Positions 1 to 8,776 of a DNA stretch of 24,801 nucleotides are shown here, in pieces. The notes beneath the pieces are model-generated. The model ran no database searches. It was not told where the DNA came from and was given only the letters and a program-made list of their open reading frames with translations. Position 1 is the stretch's first letter. The number at the start of each line of letters is the position of its first letter. Location of the stretch: NCBI GenBank assembly GCA_943324415.2, contig CALPLN020000008.1, positions 1 through 24,801 on the forward strand. The letters are read 5' to 3'. The DNA comes from Sediminibacterium ginsengisoli (GTDB taxonomy: Bacteria > Bacteroidota > Bacteroidia > Chitinophagales > Chitinophagaceae). Position numbers and translations under genes: made by a program.

Positions 1-310
1 ACTCTTCTAATTTGAATGGTTTGTCAAGGTTGGATTTCTTTTCTTTCTGCCCCTTTTTGGTTTTAGAAAATTCTTCTCCTTGTGGTGGGCCACCCATTCT
101 TGCGTTCATTTCCTTATAGCGTATCGTAAATGCATTCGCTCCCATAAAAGAGAAGTTCTCTTTTAAACTCTGGTTCATCGCTGAGATGGCGGTAATGATG
201 CCAATAAGTGCCATGATACCAAATGCAATGATGGCAACGGTAATACTGGTTCTTAGCTTATTGCCTTTTACGGTGCGCCAAGCCAATACAAATGAGTCCT
301 GTAAGGTCAT
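1..310 (-). CDS. ABC transporter permease, MacB/FtsX type (N-terminal part, runs off left edge)
   Basis: An open frame of about 103 codons starts at the ATG at 308-310 and continues past the left edge of the window. The N-terminus (MTLQDSFVLAWRTVKGNKLR) followed by a hydrophobic helix at about residues 23-45 is the typical start of a MacB-type periplasmic core domain permease, the kind that works with an ATPase in lipoprotein or macrolide export or in mechanotransmission. The helix is followed by the start of the extracytoplasmic domain, including a Lys/Glu-rich stretch at about residues 80-100. The gene is 79 nt downstream of nuoN on the same strand and has a weak promoter-like box of its own. 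The substrate cannot be told from this fragment. Confidence 0.8.
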   Translation of the reverse strand, partial: MTLQDSFVLAWRTVKGNKLRTSITVAIIAFGIMALIGIITAISAMNQSLKENFSFMGANAFTIRYKEMNARMGGPPQGEEFSKTKKGQKEKKSNLDKPFKLEE

Positions 311-330
311 AAAATCTTTTTATCTGTACA

Positions 331-338
331 TAAAGGTA
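331..338 (-). promoter_or_regulatory. possible -7 box of the ABC permease gene
   Basis: TACCTTTA on the minus strand matches the Bacteroidota -7 consensus TAnnTTTG at all but the last base. It lies 20 nt before the permease ATG. No convincing -33 TTG is present at the expected distance, so this is a weak call. Confidence 0.28.
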
Positions 339-347
339 GCACAGATT

Positions 348-368
348 GAATAAGGGGCCATCTTATTC
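348..368 (-). terminator. weak inverted repeat after nuoN
   Basis: Seven-base arms (GAATAAG and CTTATTC) at 348-354 and 362-368 flank a 7-nt loop, about 20 nt after the nuoN stop. There is no following T-run on the minus strand, so it is not a standard intrinsic terminator. It may be a weak 3' end structure of the nuo transcript or chance. Confidence 0.25.
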
Positions 369-389
369 GCGCATCTATTTGAGGAACGG

Positions 390-1775
390 CTAAAAGTAGA
401 GATAAGAGAGGAATACATTGGGTAAAATACCCAATCCCAATATCAAAACAGCAAAAACAAGTAATTTATACTTATATCCTTGTGCGACTTCATATATAGC
501 TGGCTCACCTTCAGCGAAATACATCGCCTGAATCAATTTGAAGTAATAGTATACACTTACTGCAGCAAAAAGAATGGCTACTACAACCAACCATAAGCCA
601 GTACCTGATTGTACTGCAGCATTTAACATATAATATTTAGCAAAGAATCCTCCAGTCAACGGAATACCTGCCAATGACAATAAGAATACCGTCGTCATCC
701 CAGCTAATAGTGGTTCTTTTTTAGCCAAGCCATTGAATGCCTCGAAGCTATACTCTTTCATCTTTATCAATACCCCAAACAAGCCAATGCTTGCCAAAGA
801 ATAAGACATGATATAAAGTAAAATACCCTCAGTCGCAAAACTTGTTGCTCCATATAAAGCAAATAACATAAATCCAACTTGTGCAATACTAGAGTAAGCT
901 AGCATACGCTTTACACTGCGCTGAAAAACGGCCGTGATATTACCAACAAATAATGTAGCAATTAATACAAAAGTAAGCAGCAATTCCCATGCATACCCTA
1001 GAGCTTTAAATTGACTGTGGAATAAAACCACAAAAGCAATGATAGCAGTTGCTTTAACGATTGTCGCCATGAAAGAGGTAAATACGGTAGGTGCTCCATC
1101 ATACACATCTGGTGTCCAGAAATGAAACGGCGCAGCAGAAACTTTAAAATTAAATGAAACGAAAATTAAAATCAATCCGGCAGATTGCATTAATTGTTCT
1201 CTTACCATCCCCGTTGCTGGGTTCAACACAGGGCTAGTAATTTGGAAAGTGCCAGTTGCGCCGTAGATAAAAGTGATGCCTAGTAAAAATATACCTGTAG
1301 AAAATGAACCCATCAAGAAATATTTCAACGCAGCCTCATTGCTGTTCAAGTTCTTTTTGTCTGAGCCAGTTAATATATACAATGGGATAGATAAAATTTC
1401 GATGCCGATAAACAACATCAATAAATTATTGAAAGACGTTAATATACTAGCACCACACAAGATGAAGAAAAATAGGGCATAGAAGTCTGCAGCATGATTG
1501 CCTATTTTAGCAATTTCATCTCCATTTAACCAAACATATAAGAAGGTTAGAATAAATATAATGGTATTCACATATAGTCCAAACTGAGTAAAAGAAAGCA
1601 TCCCCTTGGTGTCCAATGGGATCGAATAAATGCCATTTAATTGTAAAACATTGGCTACAATTAAAGCCAAAAGTCCAACCAATGCAATACGCGTATGCGT
1701 CTTCTCATTATCAAAAATCCAAGAAGCAAACATCATTAATACACCTAGTAAAGCCGAAGCAATAATTGCGTTCAT
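390..1775 (-). CDS. nuoN: NADH-quinone oxidoreductase subunit N (complex I)
   Basis: This is a 461-aa antiporter-like membrane subunit of complex I, about the usual NuoN length, with roughly fourteen hydrophobic helices. The conserved family features are visible: the trans-membrane glutamate in LFIGIEILSIP (Glu126), the helix-7 lysine in FNFKVSAAPFHFWTPD (Lys211), and the following PDVYDGAPT segment. It forms one of three proton channels in the membrane arm, in the inner membrane. It is the last gene of the nuo operon and starts 15 nt after nuoM. The call rests on both sequence and gene order. Confidence 0.97.
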   Translation of the reverse strand: MNAIIASALLGVLMMFASWIFDNEKTHTRIALVGLLALIVANVLQLNGIYSIPLDTKGMLSFTQFGLYVNTIIFILTFLYVWLNGDEIAKIGNHAADFYALFFFILCGASILTSFNNLLMLFIGIEILSIPLYILTGSDKKNLNSNEAALKYFLMGSFSTGIFLLGITFIYGATGTFQITSPVLNPATGMVREQLMQSAGLILIFVSFNFKVSAAPFHFWTPDVYDGAPTVFTSFMATIVKATAIIAFVVLFHSQFKALGYAWELLLTFVLIATLFVGNITAVFQRSVKRMLAYSSIAQVGFMLFALYGATSFATEGILLYIMSYSLASIGLFGVLIKMKEYSFEAFNGLAKKEPLLAGMTTVFLLSLAGIPLTGGFFAKYYMLNAAVQSGTGLWLVVVAILFAAVSVYYYFKLIQAMYFAEGEPAIYEVAQGYKYKLLVFAVLILGLGILPNVFLSYLYF

Positions 1776-1790
1776 TATAAATTCATTTAA

Positions 1791-3212
1791 TTATTTGATA
1801 AACAATTGTTGTAAAGTATCTGCAGTTAAATCAAATAAAGGAGCAGGATAAACTCCAGAAAGGATCACCACAATAAACAATACGATCAATACAAACTGTG
1901 CAGGCACATTAGGCGCTTGCATCTTGTTCATTTTTTCACTCACTTCGCCATAGGCACATTTCTGAACCATATTCAAAGTATAAATAGCAGCCAATACCAC
2001 ACTTACTCCAGCAGCTGCTGCGATCCATGGGTTAAATTGGAACAAACTGTTAAACATTAAAAACTCGCCTACAAAGGCATTGGTCAAAGGCAATGCAATG
2101 TTCGCAAAAGCAAATCCTACAAGAAGAATACCTAAGGTTGGATTTTGTTTTGCAAGTCCGCCCATTTCTTTCAAAGATCTTGTGCCCGTTTGTTGCTCAA
2201 TGATATCCGCGATAATCCAAAGTCCTAATACATTTACGCCATGCGAGAACAATTGTATTAATACACCTTGTGTGCCTATTTCATTGTTGGCAAATAACGC
2301 TGCGCTCATCAATCCAATATGCGCGATAGAAGAATAAGCAATCAAACGTTTCATATCGTCCTGACGGATAGCAATAAAGGATGCATATAAAATTCCAATC
2401 ACAGAGAGTATCACTACAAAATTTGAATGCGCACTAAAAGCTGCTGGAAACAAAGGCATTAACCATCTAATAACACCATATATACCCATTTTAACCATCA
2501 CCGCACTTAATACCATTGTGACTGGAGTTGGTGATTGCTCGTACGCATCTGGCTGCCATGTATGCAAAGGGAAGATCGGCATTTTAATTGCGAACGCTGT
2601 GAAGAATAAAGCGAATGCAGTTAACTGTTGCCCGAATGTTAATGTGGCCTGTTTAAAAGACTGTATTGCAAAACTTTGATCGGCAGTGTGCGTGTACACC
2701 AAAATAATACCAATCAACATAAATAGAGATCCCAAGAAGGTATAGATGAAGAATTTAAAAGTGACAGCAACTCGCTTTTCACCACCCCAGATTGAACAAA
2801 GAAAATATACAGGGATCAACGCCAATTCCCAGAAAAAATAAAACAACAAAGCATCCCCTGCCAAAAACACACCCAACAATCCAGTTTGTGTAAATAACAT
2901 CAATGATAAAAACTGGTTTCTATTTTTAATTTCATTCTTAGCACTGGCAATGAATATTGCAGGGAAACTGATACAAGTTAACAACATCAAGATTTTCGAT
3001 AAGCCATCTGCCGTCAATGTAAACCTTGCATTCAAGCTTAACATCCAAGATGTATCAAAATTAGCTGCGCCATTGCATGCTATATTTAAAGATAAAGCCA
3101 TTGTAATCCCACTTGCTGCAATAGCAACGTAATTTGCTTTTTCATCATGTTTAACAAACAACAACAAAATTGCTGCGATAAACGGAATAGATAGAATTGA
3201 AAGTAATACCAT
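1791..3212 (-). CDS. nuoM: NADH-quinone oxidoreductase subunit M (complex I)
   Basis: This 473-aa membrane protein is the middle antiporter-like subunit of the complex I arm. The key charged residues of the family are present: Glu129 in YFFWELALIPVYF, Lys210 in FAIKMPIFPLHTWQPDAY and Lys241 in VMVKMGIYG. The segment SPTPVTMVLSAVMVKMG is diagnostic for NuoM/ND4 as opposed to NuoN. It follows nuoL by 13 nt and precedes nuoN by 15 nt. Its role is coupling of quinone reduction to proton pumping. Confidence 0.97.
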   Translation of the reverse strand: MVLLSILSIPFIAAILLLFVKHDEKANYVAIAASGITMALSLNIACNGAANFDTSWMLSLNARFTLTADGLSKILMLLTCISFPAIFIASAKNEIKNRNQFLSLMLFTQTGLLGVFLAGDALLFYFFWELALIPVYFLCSIWGGEKRVAVTFKFFIYTFLGSLFMLIGIILVYTHTADQSFAIQSFKQATLTFGQQLTAFALFFTAFAIKMPIFPLHTWQPDAYEQSPTPVTMVLSAVMVKMGIYGVIRWLMPLFPAAFSAHSNFVVILSVIGILYASFIAIRQDDMKRLIAYSSIAHIGLMSAALFANNEIGTQGVLIQLFSHGVNVLGLWIIADIIEQQTGTRSLKEMGGLAKQNPTLGILLVGFAFANIALPLTNAFVGEFLMFNSLFQFNPWIAAAAGVSVVLAAIYTLNMVQKCAYGEVSEKMNKMQAPNVPAQFVLIVLFIVVILSGVYPAPLFDLTADTLQQLFIK

Positions 3213-3225
3213 TGTTGCTATAAAT

Positions 3226-5139
3226 TTATTTAATCAAATTATTAAAGAATCGAGTGATGGCAATGTCATTAAACCAAATAAGGAATAAAAGCACAATGCT
3301 CAGAACCATGAATAAGATATAATACCCTACTTGACCACTCTGCATTAGGCGAGTTTGTCTTGCACCATATTGCACTAATTTACCTGTTCCATTTACAAGC
3401 CCATCAATCACGTTCTTCTCTACTACCTCTTTCAAGAAACCAGCAAAGCGATTCAAAGGTTGTACAATTGCCTTTTCGTAAAATTCGTCCACCAACCATT
3501 TGTTGTATAAGAATTTACCCAATGCAGTTTGAGGTTCGCCGTCTGCTTGTTTACTGTATTTGCCGATTGCAATCAACAATGCAAGCAATGCAATTGTAAC
3601 AGAACTGCCCATTAAAATCCACTCAGTGCTATGAGACAAATGCAATGGGACTTCTGCTCCAATAACACTTGTTAAATGATGTCCTAACCAATGGTGTCCG
3701 CCAAGTATTTCTGGCACACCCATAGCGCCACCCACTGCACTTAATACAGCTAGTATAATCAAAGGGATAGTCATACTTATTGGACTCTCGTGAATATGTC
3801 CAGCTTGTGCATCGGTACCTCTAAATTGTCCAAGGAATGTTGTAGCGTACAAACGGAACATATAAAATGCAGTCATTGCAGCACCTACTAAACCTAGGAA
3901 CCAATAGATTGGATTTTTTGCAAATGCTGCAGCTAAAATTTCATCTTTAGAAAAGAAACCGCTAAACGGAGGTACACCTGCAATGGCGATACATCCTATT
4001 AAAAACGTCAAATGTGTGATAGGTAATTTGGATCTTAATCCACCCATTTTACGAATATCTTGTTCATGATGCATTGCGTGTATAACTGAACCCGCCGCCA
4101 AGAACAACAATGCTTTAAAAAATGCATGGGTAATCACATGGAACACTGCACCTGAATAAGCGCCCACACCTAAGCCAAGAAACATATACCCTAATTGACT
4201 TACTGTAGAATAAGCCAATACTTTTTTAATGTCATTTTGCTTGATTGCAATGGTTGCTGCTAACAAAGCAGTACTGATGCCAATAATTGCTACTACATGT
4301 TGCGCAATCTCACTGTTAGTATAAAATAAATTGGTTCGAGTAATCATGTAGATACCTGCTGTTACCATCGTTGCAGCGTGGATCAACGCAGATACAGGTG
4401 TTGGACCTGCCATCGCATCAGGCAACCAAGTATACAATGGAATTTGAGCACTCTTTCCCATCGCGCCAACAAATAATAATAAAGTGATGGCGGTAATATC
4501 AGTAGTAGATAATTTAGCCAGACTTTCTGCTGTTAATACTTCTCCATAACTCACTGTGCCCAACTTTACAATCATCCAGAAAATAGCTAACAAGAACCCT
4601 AAGTCGCCAATTCTGTTCATGATGAAGGCTTTCTTTGCAGCATTGTTATAAGTAGTATTTGTGAACCAGTAACCGATTAATAAATAAGAACACAAGCCAA
4701 CGCCTTCCCATCCAATAAACATAATCACGTAATTGTCTCCCAATACCAATAAAAGCATGGAAAAAATAAACAAGTTTAAATACGCAAAGTAACGTGCATA
4801 ATGTGGTGCTGTTTCCTCATGCATATAAGCAGAAGAATATAAATGGATTAATGTACCCACACCTGTAATGACCATCAAAAACAAACTTGATAAAGCATCC
4901 ACTCTAAAGTCAAAAGGAATTTTGACTGTGCTGGTGTTGATGAAGTCAAAGAAATGTACTGTAATAGCCCCTTGTTCCTGCACATTCCAAAATGCGATTA
5001 AGCTTAAAACGAATGAAGCAAATATGTACATAGTGCCATTGTAGGCAATCGTTTTTTTACTCCAAATATTACGCCCCAAACCGTTAAATAAAAATCCTGC
5101 AAAAGGCAAGAGGGTGATCAATGCTAATATTACTTTCAT
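3226..5139 (-). CDS. nuoL: NADH-quinone oxidoreductase subunit L (complex I)
   Basis: This 637-aa protein is the distal antiporter-like subunit (ND5). The proton-path residues expected from E. coli NuoL are seen at matching places: Glu145 in FIGWEGVGLCSYLLIGYW, Lys229 in GAMGKSAQIPLYTWLPDAM and His254 in SALIHAATMV. Residues after about 520 are more polar and helical and end in a last hydrophobic segment, consistent with the long lateral helix and final trans-membrane anchor typical of NuoL. It starts 10 nt after nuoK. Confidence 0.97.
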   Translation of the reverse strand: MKVILALITLLPFAGFLFNGLGRNIWSKKTIAYNGTMYIFASFVLSLIAFWNVQEQGAITVHFFDFINTSTVKIPFDFRVDALSSLFLMVITGVGTLIHLYSSAYMHEETAPHYARYFAYLNLFIFSMLLLVLGDNYVIMFIGWEGVGLCSYLLIGYWFTNTTYNNAAKKAFIMNRIGDLGFLLAIFWMIVKLGTVSYGEVLTAESLAKLSTTDITAITLLLFVGAMGKSAQIPLYTWLPDAMAGPTPVSALIHAATMVTAGIYMITRTNLFYTNSEIAQHVVAIIGISTALLAATIAIKQNDIKKVLAYSTVSQLGYMFLGLGVGAYSGAVFHVITHAFFKALLFLAAGSVIHAMHHEQDIRKMGGLRSKLPITHLTFLIGCIAIAGVPPFSGFFSKDEILAAAFAKNPIYWFLGLVGAAMTAFYMFRLYATTFLGQFRGTDAQAGHIHESPISMTIPLIILAVLSAVGGAMGVPEILGGHHWLGHHLTSVIGAEVPLHLSHSTEWILMGSSVTIALLALLIAIGKYSKQADGEPQTALGKFLYNKWLVDEFYEKAIVQPLNRFAGFLKEVVEKNVIDGLVNGTGKLVQYGARQTRLMQSGQVGYYILFMVLSIVLLFLIWFNDIAITRFFNNLIK

Positions 5140-5149
5140 GCGAAATGAA

Positions 5150-5485
5150 TTAATTCTTTAATCTGTTTAAGAAATTGATGTCTACTGAATGGGTGTTGCG
5201 GTACATCATCACAATGATCGCCAAGCCAACACTCACTTCGGCTGCAGCTACAACCATGATAAAGAACACAAAAATTTGTGCATCAATACCAGCTGTGGTA
5301 TCCGCGGCATTTTGTAAAGCCATTCCATGGTACATCTTTGAAAATGCCACTAATAATAAGTTGACTGCGTTCAACATCAATTCAATACACATGAATACGA
5401 TAATGGCATTGCGACGCGTCAATACGCCAACGACGCCAATGCTAAACAAAGTCAAACATAAAATGATATAATACTGTATAGACAT
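5150..5485 (-). CDS. nuoK: NADH-quinone oxidoreductase subunit K (complex I)
   Basis: This 111-aa, three-helix membrane subunit (ND4L) carries the two conserved buried glutamates, Glu35 in FMCIELMLNAVNLLL and Glu83 in VVAAAEVSVGLAII. It is about 10 residues longer than the E. coli protein; the extra length sits in the loop between helices 2 and 3 (about residues 51-70). It lies between nuoJ (21 nt) and nuoL (10 nt). Confidence 0.96.
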   Translation of the reverse strand: MSIQYYIILCLTLFSIGVVGVLTRRNAIIVFMCIELMLNAVNLLLVAFSKMYHGMALQNAADTTAGIDAQIFVFFIMVVAAAEVSVGLAIIVMMYRNTHSVDINFLNRLKN

Positions 5486-5506
5486 CTCTAATGATTTTAT
5501 TTATAA

Positions 5507-6007
5507 TTATTTTTTTCCAATGATAACTGCGCCAACCATCGCACTTAAGAATAATACACTGCTTATCTCAAAAGGAATGACATAGTCGCTAAATAAAGCC
5601 TTACCTAATGGATGAATCAACCCGATCGTTCCCTCTTTTAACAGCACCTGCTTATTTTGAATTTGAGCAGTTTGTTTTACTACAGCGATCAATAAAGTAA
5701 GCAAGCTACCTCCTGCAATCACGCCTGTTAATTTCACCAACAATTGCTTTTGTGGTTCTGCATCCTTTTTGATGTTCATCAACATGATCACAAATAAGAA
5801 CAACACCATAATAGCACCTGCGTAAACAATGATATTTACGATAGCTAAAAATTGCGCATTCAATAAAATATAGTGTCCAGAGATGGCAAAGAATACCAAA
5901 ATTAACCACAACACACTATGTATGGGGTTTTTGCTAATCAATACCATCGTAGCACTTACGATCGCAAATGCTGATAATAGATAAAATAAAATGTCTACTG
6001 TATTCAT
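5507..6007 (-). CDS. nuoJ: NADH-quinone oxidoreductase subunit J (complex I)
   Basis: This 166-aa subunit (ND6) has five predicted membrane helices. The N-terminal part with NPIHSVLWLILVFF and the IVNIIVYAGAIMVLFLFVIML segment are strong family signatures, the latter being the helix with the pi-bulge seen in complex I structures. The C-terminal SAMVGAVIIGKK is also typical. It follows nuoI by 8 nt and helps connect the quinone site to the proton channels. Confidence 0.96.
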   Translation of the reverse strand: MNTVDILFYLLSAFAIVSATMVLISKNPIHSVLWLILVFFAISGHYILLNAQFLAIVNIIVYAGAIMVLFLFVIMLMNIKKDAEPQKQLLVKLTGVIAGGSLLTLLIAVVKQTAQIQNKQVLLKEGTIGLIHPLGKALFSDYVIPFEISSVLFLSAMVGAVIIGKK

Positions 6008-6015
6008 AGTATAAA

Positions 6016-6552
6016 TTATGCTTCTACTCCTCTCGCCAAAGCTAAATCGGTTGCTTCGGTCGTTGGATTAGGAATTAATAAATCGGATTTGCCATAAATA
6101 AACCCTTTACGCGTGTAGTTAGCAGGCGCAAAAGTCTCACTTAAATAAATGGCATCTTTTGGACATGCTTCTTCGCACAAGCCACAAAAAATACAACGCA
6201 ACATATTGATCTCGTATTTTGCTGCATACTTCTCTTCTCTGTATAAATTTTCTTCTCCCTCTAGGCGTTCAGCAGCTTCCATGGTAATCGCTTCTGCAGG
6301 GCAAGCAACTGCACATAATCCACATGCAGTGCAACGCTCTCTCCCTTCTTCGTCTCTATTTAATACGTGCAGCCCTCTAAACACAGGACTAAATGGACGC
6401 TTCTCTTCTGGATAACGTGTAGTGGGCTGTTTTTTAAACATATGACTAAACGTAATCATCATCCCTTTGATAATATTGATCAAATACAAGCGCTCCCAAA
6501 AGGTCATGGGTTGTCTGCTTACAGCTTGTGCTTTGTTGGTTAATGGTTGCAT
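6016..6552 (-). CDS. nuoI: NADH-quinone oxidoreductase subunit I (complex I, two 4Fe-4S clusters)
   Basis: A two-cluster ferredoxin subunit that passes electrons toward NuoB. Two CxxCxxCxxxC motifs, RCTACGLCAVACP and RCIFCGLCEEACP, supply the eight cysteine ligands of clusters N6a and N6b. The first helix (TFWERLYLINIIKGMMITF) is the usual membrane-surface anchor. I chose the ATG at 6550-6552 (178 aa); the frame can extend four codons to a TTG at 6564 (182 aa), which is less likely. It is 26 nt after nuoH and 8 nt before nuoJ. Confidence 0.96.
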   Translation of the reverse strand: MQPLTNKAQAVSRQPMTFWERLYLINIIKGMMITFSHMFKKQPTTRYPEEKRPFSPVFRGLHVLNRDEEGRERCTACGLCAVACPAEAITMEAAERLEGEENLYREEKYAAKYEINMLRCIFCGLCEEACPKDAIYLSETFAPANYTRKGFIYGKSDLLIPNPTTEATDLALARGVEA

Positions 6553-6578
6553 GTCTTTATACAATGATGTTTAATAAA

Positions 6579-7622
6579 TTATAAGTTAGCTAAGATTAAA
6601 GCGCCTGTGATTAACAAATTAAAAAGCGCTAATGGGATCATCGTCTTCCATCCTAAGTTCATTAATTGATCATATCTGAAACGTGGGATTGTCCAACGAA
6701 TCCACATAAATACGAAAATGAACAAGACGATTTTAATCAACAAAGTACCTACACCAATCATCGCAGCAATATTTGGTGCAACAGTAGATTCGTCAAAGAA
6801 AGGCAAATCATACCCTCCGAAATACATAGAGGCCATGATCGCACTACTCATGATCATATTGACGTATTCTGCGAATAAATAAAATCCTAATTTCATGGAA
6901 GAATATTCCTGGTGATATCCAAAATTCAATTCATTCTCTGCTTCTGGTAAGTCAAACGGAGTTCTATTACACTCTGCTAATGCTGCAATAAAAAACAATA
7001 AAAAACCCAAAGGCTGATACACAATATTCCACCAATTCCCTTTGACTTGTTGTTCTACAATGGTCTTTAAACTTAAAGACTCAGAAGTCATTAACAAAGC
7101 GATTAAAGCCAATCCCATTGCCAATTCGTAACTAATGGCTTGAGATGCAGCTCTCAATGATGACATTAAAGAAAACTTATTATTAGAAGCCCATCCTCCA
7201 ATCATGATCCCGTAAACGCCCATACTCACTACTGCAAATACATACAATACACCGATGTTGATGTCTGCAATTTGCAAAGCCATTTTTCGACCAAACAATT
7301 CTATATCTGAACCCCATGGAATGACTGCACATGTCATCAAACTCGCTGTCATCGCTAAGCCTGGACCCAAAATGAACAACCACTTATTGGCCGCAGTAGG
7401 AATAATCTCCTCTTTCATGATCAATTTTAAACCATCGGCCAATGGTTGTAACAATCCAAAAGGACCAGCTCTATTTGGACCTGGACGGTCTTGTAAAATA
7501 GCGGCCACTTTTCTTTCTCCAAAAGTGGTGTACAATGCAATGCCTAAACTGCCGAATACAACTACGGCAATCAAGATTAATTTTTCTATCACCAGCCCCC
7601 AATCAAATGCAAGAATTGTCAT
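6579..7622 (-). CDS. nuoH: NADH-quinone oxidoreductase subunit H (complex I)
   Basis: This membrane subunit (ND1) forms part of the quinone chamber at the junction of the two arms. Diagnostic segments are FGERKVAAILQDRPGPNR near the N-terminus and AECNRTPFDLPEAENEL in the middle, the latter lying in the acidic loop near the quinone. I chose the ATG at 7620-7622 (347 aa, MTILAFDWG...), which leaves 10 nt after nuoG. The open frame reaches 17 codons further upstream, but that would overlap nuoG and adds a polar stretch absent from the family. Confidence 0.96.
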   Translation of the reverse strand: MTILAFDWGLVIEKLILIAVVVFGSLGIALYTTFGERKVAAILQDRPGPNRAGPFGLLQPLADGLKLIMKEEIIPTAANKWLFILGPGLAMTASLMTCAVIPWGSDIELFGRKMALQIADINIGVLYVFAVVSMGVYGIMIGGWASNNKFSLMSSLRAASQAISYELAMGLALIALLMTSESLSLKTIVEQQVKGNWWNIVYQPLGFLLFFIAALAECNRTPFDLPEAENELNFGYHQEYSSMKLGFYLFAEYVNMIMSSAIMASMYFGGYDLPFFDESTVAPNIAAMIGVGTLLIKIVLFIFVFMWIRWTIPRFRYDQLMNLGWKTMIPLALFNLLITGALILANL

Positions 7623-7632
7623 GCTAATATAA

Positions 7633-8760
7633 TTATGCTTTATGAGTATTGTTTGTGTTAAATGTCTCCCCATGTGAAGGACCTTGAATTTTACCTAAAT
7701 GTATATTAGGTTGATTCACTTCACTTTCGTCATGTATATCCATCAATAAGTGTGGTGCTCTTCCGTCATTTACTGCTAAAAAAGTTTCAGTTGGTTTTGT
7801 GGTTCCAATATTACCCGCGTAATGACCTTGTGCAATCACAGACTGTCGGCTAATTTCACGAGGCCCTTCAATGATCCAATCTGCAGTTTCTTTTTTATCA
7901 AAACGACAAGTGTTGCATATCCATCCTGGCTTACCTTCTGGCGTATCTTCTATTTCACCCCATTGATCCTTACGTGCAGTCACTCTATACACTTCATCTC
8001 CTCTATTCCATAAAGTAACTCTTCCAGAACAGGTTGGACAATCACGGTGTGCATCCATTGGTTTTAAAAACCAAACACGATTTTTAAAACGGAATGTTTT
8101 ATCAGTCAATGCACCCACCGGACAAACATCAATGACGTTGCCTATAAATTCATTGTCTAAACTCTTTTCAATATGCGTTGCAATTTCAGCATGATCTCCT
8201 CTATCTAATATTCCGTGAACACGCTTATTGGTTAATTGATCTGCAGTGAAAACACAACGATAACATAAAATACAACGTGTCATGTGCAATTGTATGTTCT
8301 TACCTAAGTCATGCTTTTTAAACGTTCTTCTTTGGAATTCATAACGTGTTTCAGCTTTGCCATGATCAAAACTTAAGTCTTGTAAATGGCACTCACCTGC
8401 TTGATCACAAATTGGACAATCCAAAGGATGGTTCAGTAATAAAAATTCTACTACACCCGCCCTTGCCTCAATCACTTTTTCACTAGTGATGTTTTTTACT
8501 TCCATCCCATCCATCACAGTCGTACGACAAGAAGCAACCAATTTAGGCATTGGACGAGGATCTTTTTCGGAACCTTTTGATACTTCTACCAAACAAGTTC
8601 TACACTTGCCTCCGCTCCCCTGCAATTTGCTATAAAAACACATTGCTGGAGGTGCAACTTGACCGCCAATTAATCGAGCAGCTTGTAACACTGTAGTTCC
8701 TGCTGGAACTTCAATGGTGATGTTGTCGATTGTTACTTTAAATAAATTTTGTTCGCTCAT
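7633..8760 (-). CDS. nuoG: NADH-quinone oxidoreductase subunit G, short form (iron-sulfur protein)
   Basis: This 375-aa protein carries the NuoG iron-sulfur N-terminus: a 2Fe-2S ferredoxin domain (Cys41, 53, 56, 78; cluster N1b), the His-Cys3 set of N5 (His111, Cys115, 118, 124) and a 4Fe-4S set of N4 (Cys163, 166, 169, 213). Beyond this come a CPTC pair at 241-244 and a CNTC pair at 282-285, then about 90 mostly polar residues. The large molybdopterin-like domain that brings E. coli NuoG to about 900 aa is missing. The stop is clean and nuoH follows after 10 nt, so this looks like a natural short form. Similar short forms are known in other Bacteroidota (from memory, not checked). Confidence 0.93.
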   Translation of the reverse strand: MSEQNLFKVTIDNITIEVPAGTTVLQAARLIGGQVAPPAMCFYSKLQGSGGKCRTCLVEVSKGSEKDPRPMPKLVASCRTTVMDGMEVKNITSEKVIEARAGVVEFLLLNHPLDCPICDQAGECHLQDLSFDHGKAETRYEFQRRTFKKHDLGKNIQLHMTRCILCYRCVFTADQLTNKRVHGILDRGDHAEIATHIEKSLDNEFIGNVIDVCPVGALTDKTFRFKNRVWFLKPMDAHRDCPTCSGRVTLWNRGDEVYRVTARKDQWGEIEDTPEGKPGWICNTCRFDKKETADWIIEGPREISRQSVIAQGHYAGNIGTTKPTETFLAVNDGRAPHLLMDIHDESEVNQPNIHLGKIQGPSHGETFNTNNTHKA

Positions 8761-8776
8761 AGTTTATATTTCTATG

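Noticed and set aside
7623..7673. Longer nuoH start overlapping nuoG
   Set aside because: The extra 17 residues are polar and atypical, and the ATG at 7622 gives normal operon spacing and family length.
7633..8760. NuoG as a frameshifted pseudogene of a full-length gene
   Set aside because: The stop is followed after 10 nt by an intact nuoH, leaving no remnant of a molybdopterin domain; this is a compact natural short form.
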